A stretch of DNA of 25,811 nucleotides from Leptospiraceae bacterium (GTDB lineage: Bacteria; Spirochaetota; Leptospiria; Leptospirales; Leptospiraceae): NCBI GenBank assembly GCA_027485405.1, contig JAIXRB010000133.1, positions 1 to 25,811 of the forward strand, read 5' to 3'. Below the pieces are notes generated by a model. That model was given only the letters and a program-made list of their open reading frames with translations, ran no database searches and was not told the DNA's origin. Shown here in pieces: positions 24,717-25,811 of the stretch. The stretch's first letter is position 1. Each line of letters opens with the position of its first letter. The position numbers and the translations under genes are program-made.

Positions 24717-25811
24717 CTAGAAAATATGTTGAAAGTTAACGAAAAGTTGTCTATCTTCGCGAGAGATCGCATAATCAAAATAGATGATTGTAGACTGGTT
24801 CCAAGGTATACGAAATCCCAAACCATAAGAGTATTTGAATCCTTTTGTATTCATCCTGTCAGCACTGTCCCAGACACGACCAAAGTCAACGAACGGCACT
24901 AACTGAAAATCGAAGGTAGAGGTTTTGGTGGCAACGGAACCGAACTTCCATCGGAGTTCTAAGTTACCAAATCCCATCACAGGTCCTAAGAATCGATCTT
25001 GTTTGAAACCGCGCAATGTGGTTCTTCCGCCAAGACCGACTTGGTTTCCTTCCGTTCCCCACATGTTTCGATATTCGTAAAACGGCGCATCTCCGTTCGT
25101 TTGAACCACAGAAGCTCGTCCGGCAATGACCAATTTCTTAAATGTCCCTGGTGCCGGGCTATAGAAGAACCGACCTGAAGCAAAGTTTCTGTTGAAATCG
25201 TACTGGGAGCCTATTGCTTTCATTGCTCTTTCGTGCGTCGCTTCTAAAAAGACCCCACTGTTCGGATCTGGTTCAAAGTCTCGAGTGTCGTAGACAGCAC
25301 CTACTCGGATTGTGTTCACATACCCTCCGTTTAGACCGGTGATTCTACCTGCCTTCGCTTCTTCTGTTAAGAGGGTTGTTCCAAACGGGACAGTATTGAG
25401 TCCATCTGGAAGGAAGCGATCACCAAAGAGCGGATCCCTTGCGACCGTGCTTTGTCCATCGAATGCTCGTACTATTTGCCGAGAGAGTCTTGTCCCTGCT
25501 ACTAGGCGAACAGTTCCTCCGAAGAAACTTCTTTCAGAAGAAAAGTTTGCATTTGGGTTTTCCATTTCATAACGATTGTATTTGCGATCCGAGACAAAGG
25601 GAGCCTGACCTGCATCACCTGGTCTTTTATAGAGTCCAGCTTCTTGGTATTCGTTAAAAGTAGCGTTTTGTAGCAAAGGTCTTGTCTCATCGTTTCTTTC
25701 GTGGATCGAAAGAGGTTTGAGAGAATTTTCGCCTACACCAAAGAAAAGGAAGTTTGGATTCCTTTCATAGAGAAAGTCCGCTCGAATTCGCCATTTTGTA
25801 TCAAAGATGTA
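24717..25811 (-). CDS. Omp85/BamA-superfamily outer-membrane barrel protein (C-terminal part)
   Basis: The frame is open from the right edge (25811) to a TAG at 24717, giving 364 visible residues; the N-terminus and any POTRA domains are outside the window. A TTG at 25676 is not the real start, because conserved sequence (FLYERNPNFLFFGVGENS) lies upstream of it. The barrel shows alternating strands (TIRVGAVYDTRDFEPDPNSG, KKLVIAGRASVVQ, GNLELRWKFG, FDFQLVPFVDFGRVWD) and the superfamily loop-6 motif GRTTLRGFKQDRF. It ends in NFQHIF, a terminal Phe that fits the BAM recognition signal. The family inserts or secretes outer-membrane proteins, but this member could also be a simple surface-antigen barrel. 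It is co-transcribed with the DUF1566 lipoprotein (9-base gap). Confidence 0.88.
   Translation of the reverse strand, partial: YIFDTKWRIRADFLYERNPNFLFFGVGENSLKPLSIHERNDETRPLLQNATFNEYQEAGLYKRPGDAGQAPFVSDRKYNRYEMENPNANFSSERSFFGGTVRLVAGTRLSRQIVRAFDGQSTVARDPLFGDRFLPDGLNTVPFGTTLLTEEAKAGRITGLNGGYVNTIRVGAVYDTRDFEPDPNSGVFLEATHERAMKAIGSQYDFNRNFASGRFFYSPAPGTFKKLVIAGRASVVQTNGDAPFYEYRNMWGTEGNQVGLGGRTTLRGFKQDRFLGPVMGFGNLELRWKFGSVATKTSTFDFQLVPFVDFGRVWDSADRMNTKGFKYSYGLGFRIPWNQSTIIYFDYAISREDRQLFVNFQHIF

Overview
The window reads as chromosomal DNA of a spirochaete of the Leptospira group. This is an inference. It rests on moderate-to-low GC, several lipoprotein signal peptides with Asn just before the lipidated Cys (INC, VNC, ANC), a DUF1566 lipoprotein beside an Omp85-type barrel, two 7TM-DISM/PP2C sensors and a CIRCE-controlled Clp ATPase. 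No rRNA, tRNA, CRISPR array, transposase or prophage gene was seen, so it looks like ordinary vertically inherited chromosome.

Left block (1-10073): all genes are on the minus strand and tightly packed. In transcription order they are a secreted FKBP-type prolyl isomerase, an outer-membrane barrel protein, a small membrane protein, etfB, etfA, a LolA-like carrier, a 682-residue protein of unknown function, trpS, a ComEC-like channel, rsmA and the start of a sterol-desaturase-family membrane enzyme that runs off the left edge. From etfB onward the gaps are 12, 11, 2, -4, 66, -29 and 9 bases, so this is probably one long housekeeping operon mixing electron transfer, envelope biogenesis, translation and rRNA methylation.

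Middle block (10229-18758): two multi-domain sensor phosphatases (periplasmic sensor domain, 7TM, SpoIIE/PP2C) bracket a plus-strand cassette of three genes: a patatin-like lipase, a large membrane flavoprotein/polyferredoxin, and a second patatin with a degenerate oxyanion-hole motif. In the flavoprotein the third FAD-binding motif lies before the first one, which looks like a circular permutation, and the freed C-terminus carries a NapH/CcoG-like membrane part with two [4Fe-4S] motifs. This cassette is the best candidate here for an undescribed system.

Right block (18946-25811): a Ser/Thr-rich lipoprotein with an IPT/TIG domain and seven Cys-paired repeats (a probable seven-bladed propeller). 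It is followed by a ClpB-type AAA+ disaggregase whose promoter is exactly covered by a CIRCE operator and followed by a second perfect 17-bp palindrome. Convergent to it on the minus strand lie an Omp85-family barrel (partial at the right edge), a DUF1566 lipoprotein and a lipoprotein of unknown function, with a hairpin between the last two.

No stretch longer than about 190 bases lacks a gene. Six of the 19 complete genes use GTG or TTG starts.
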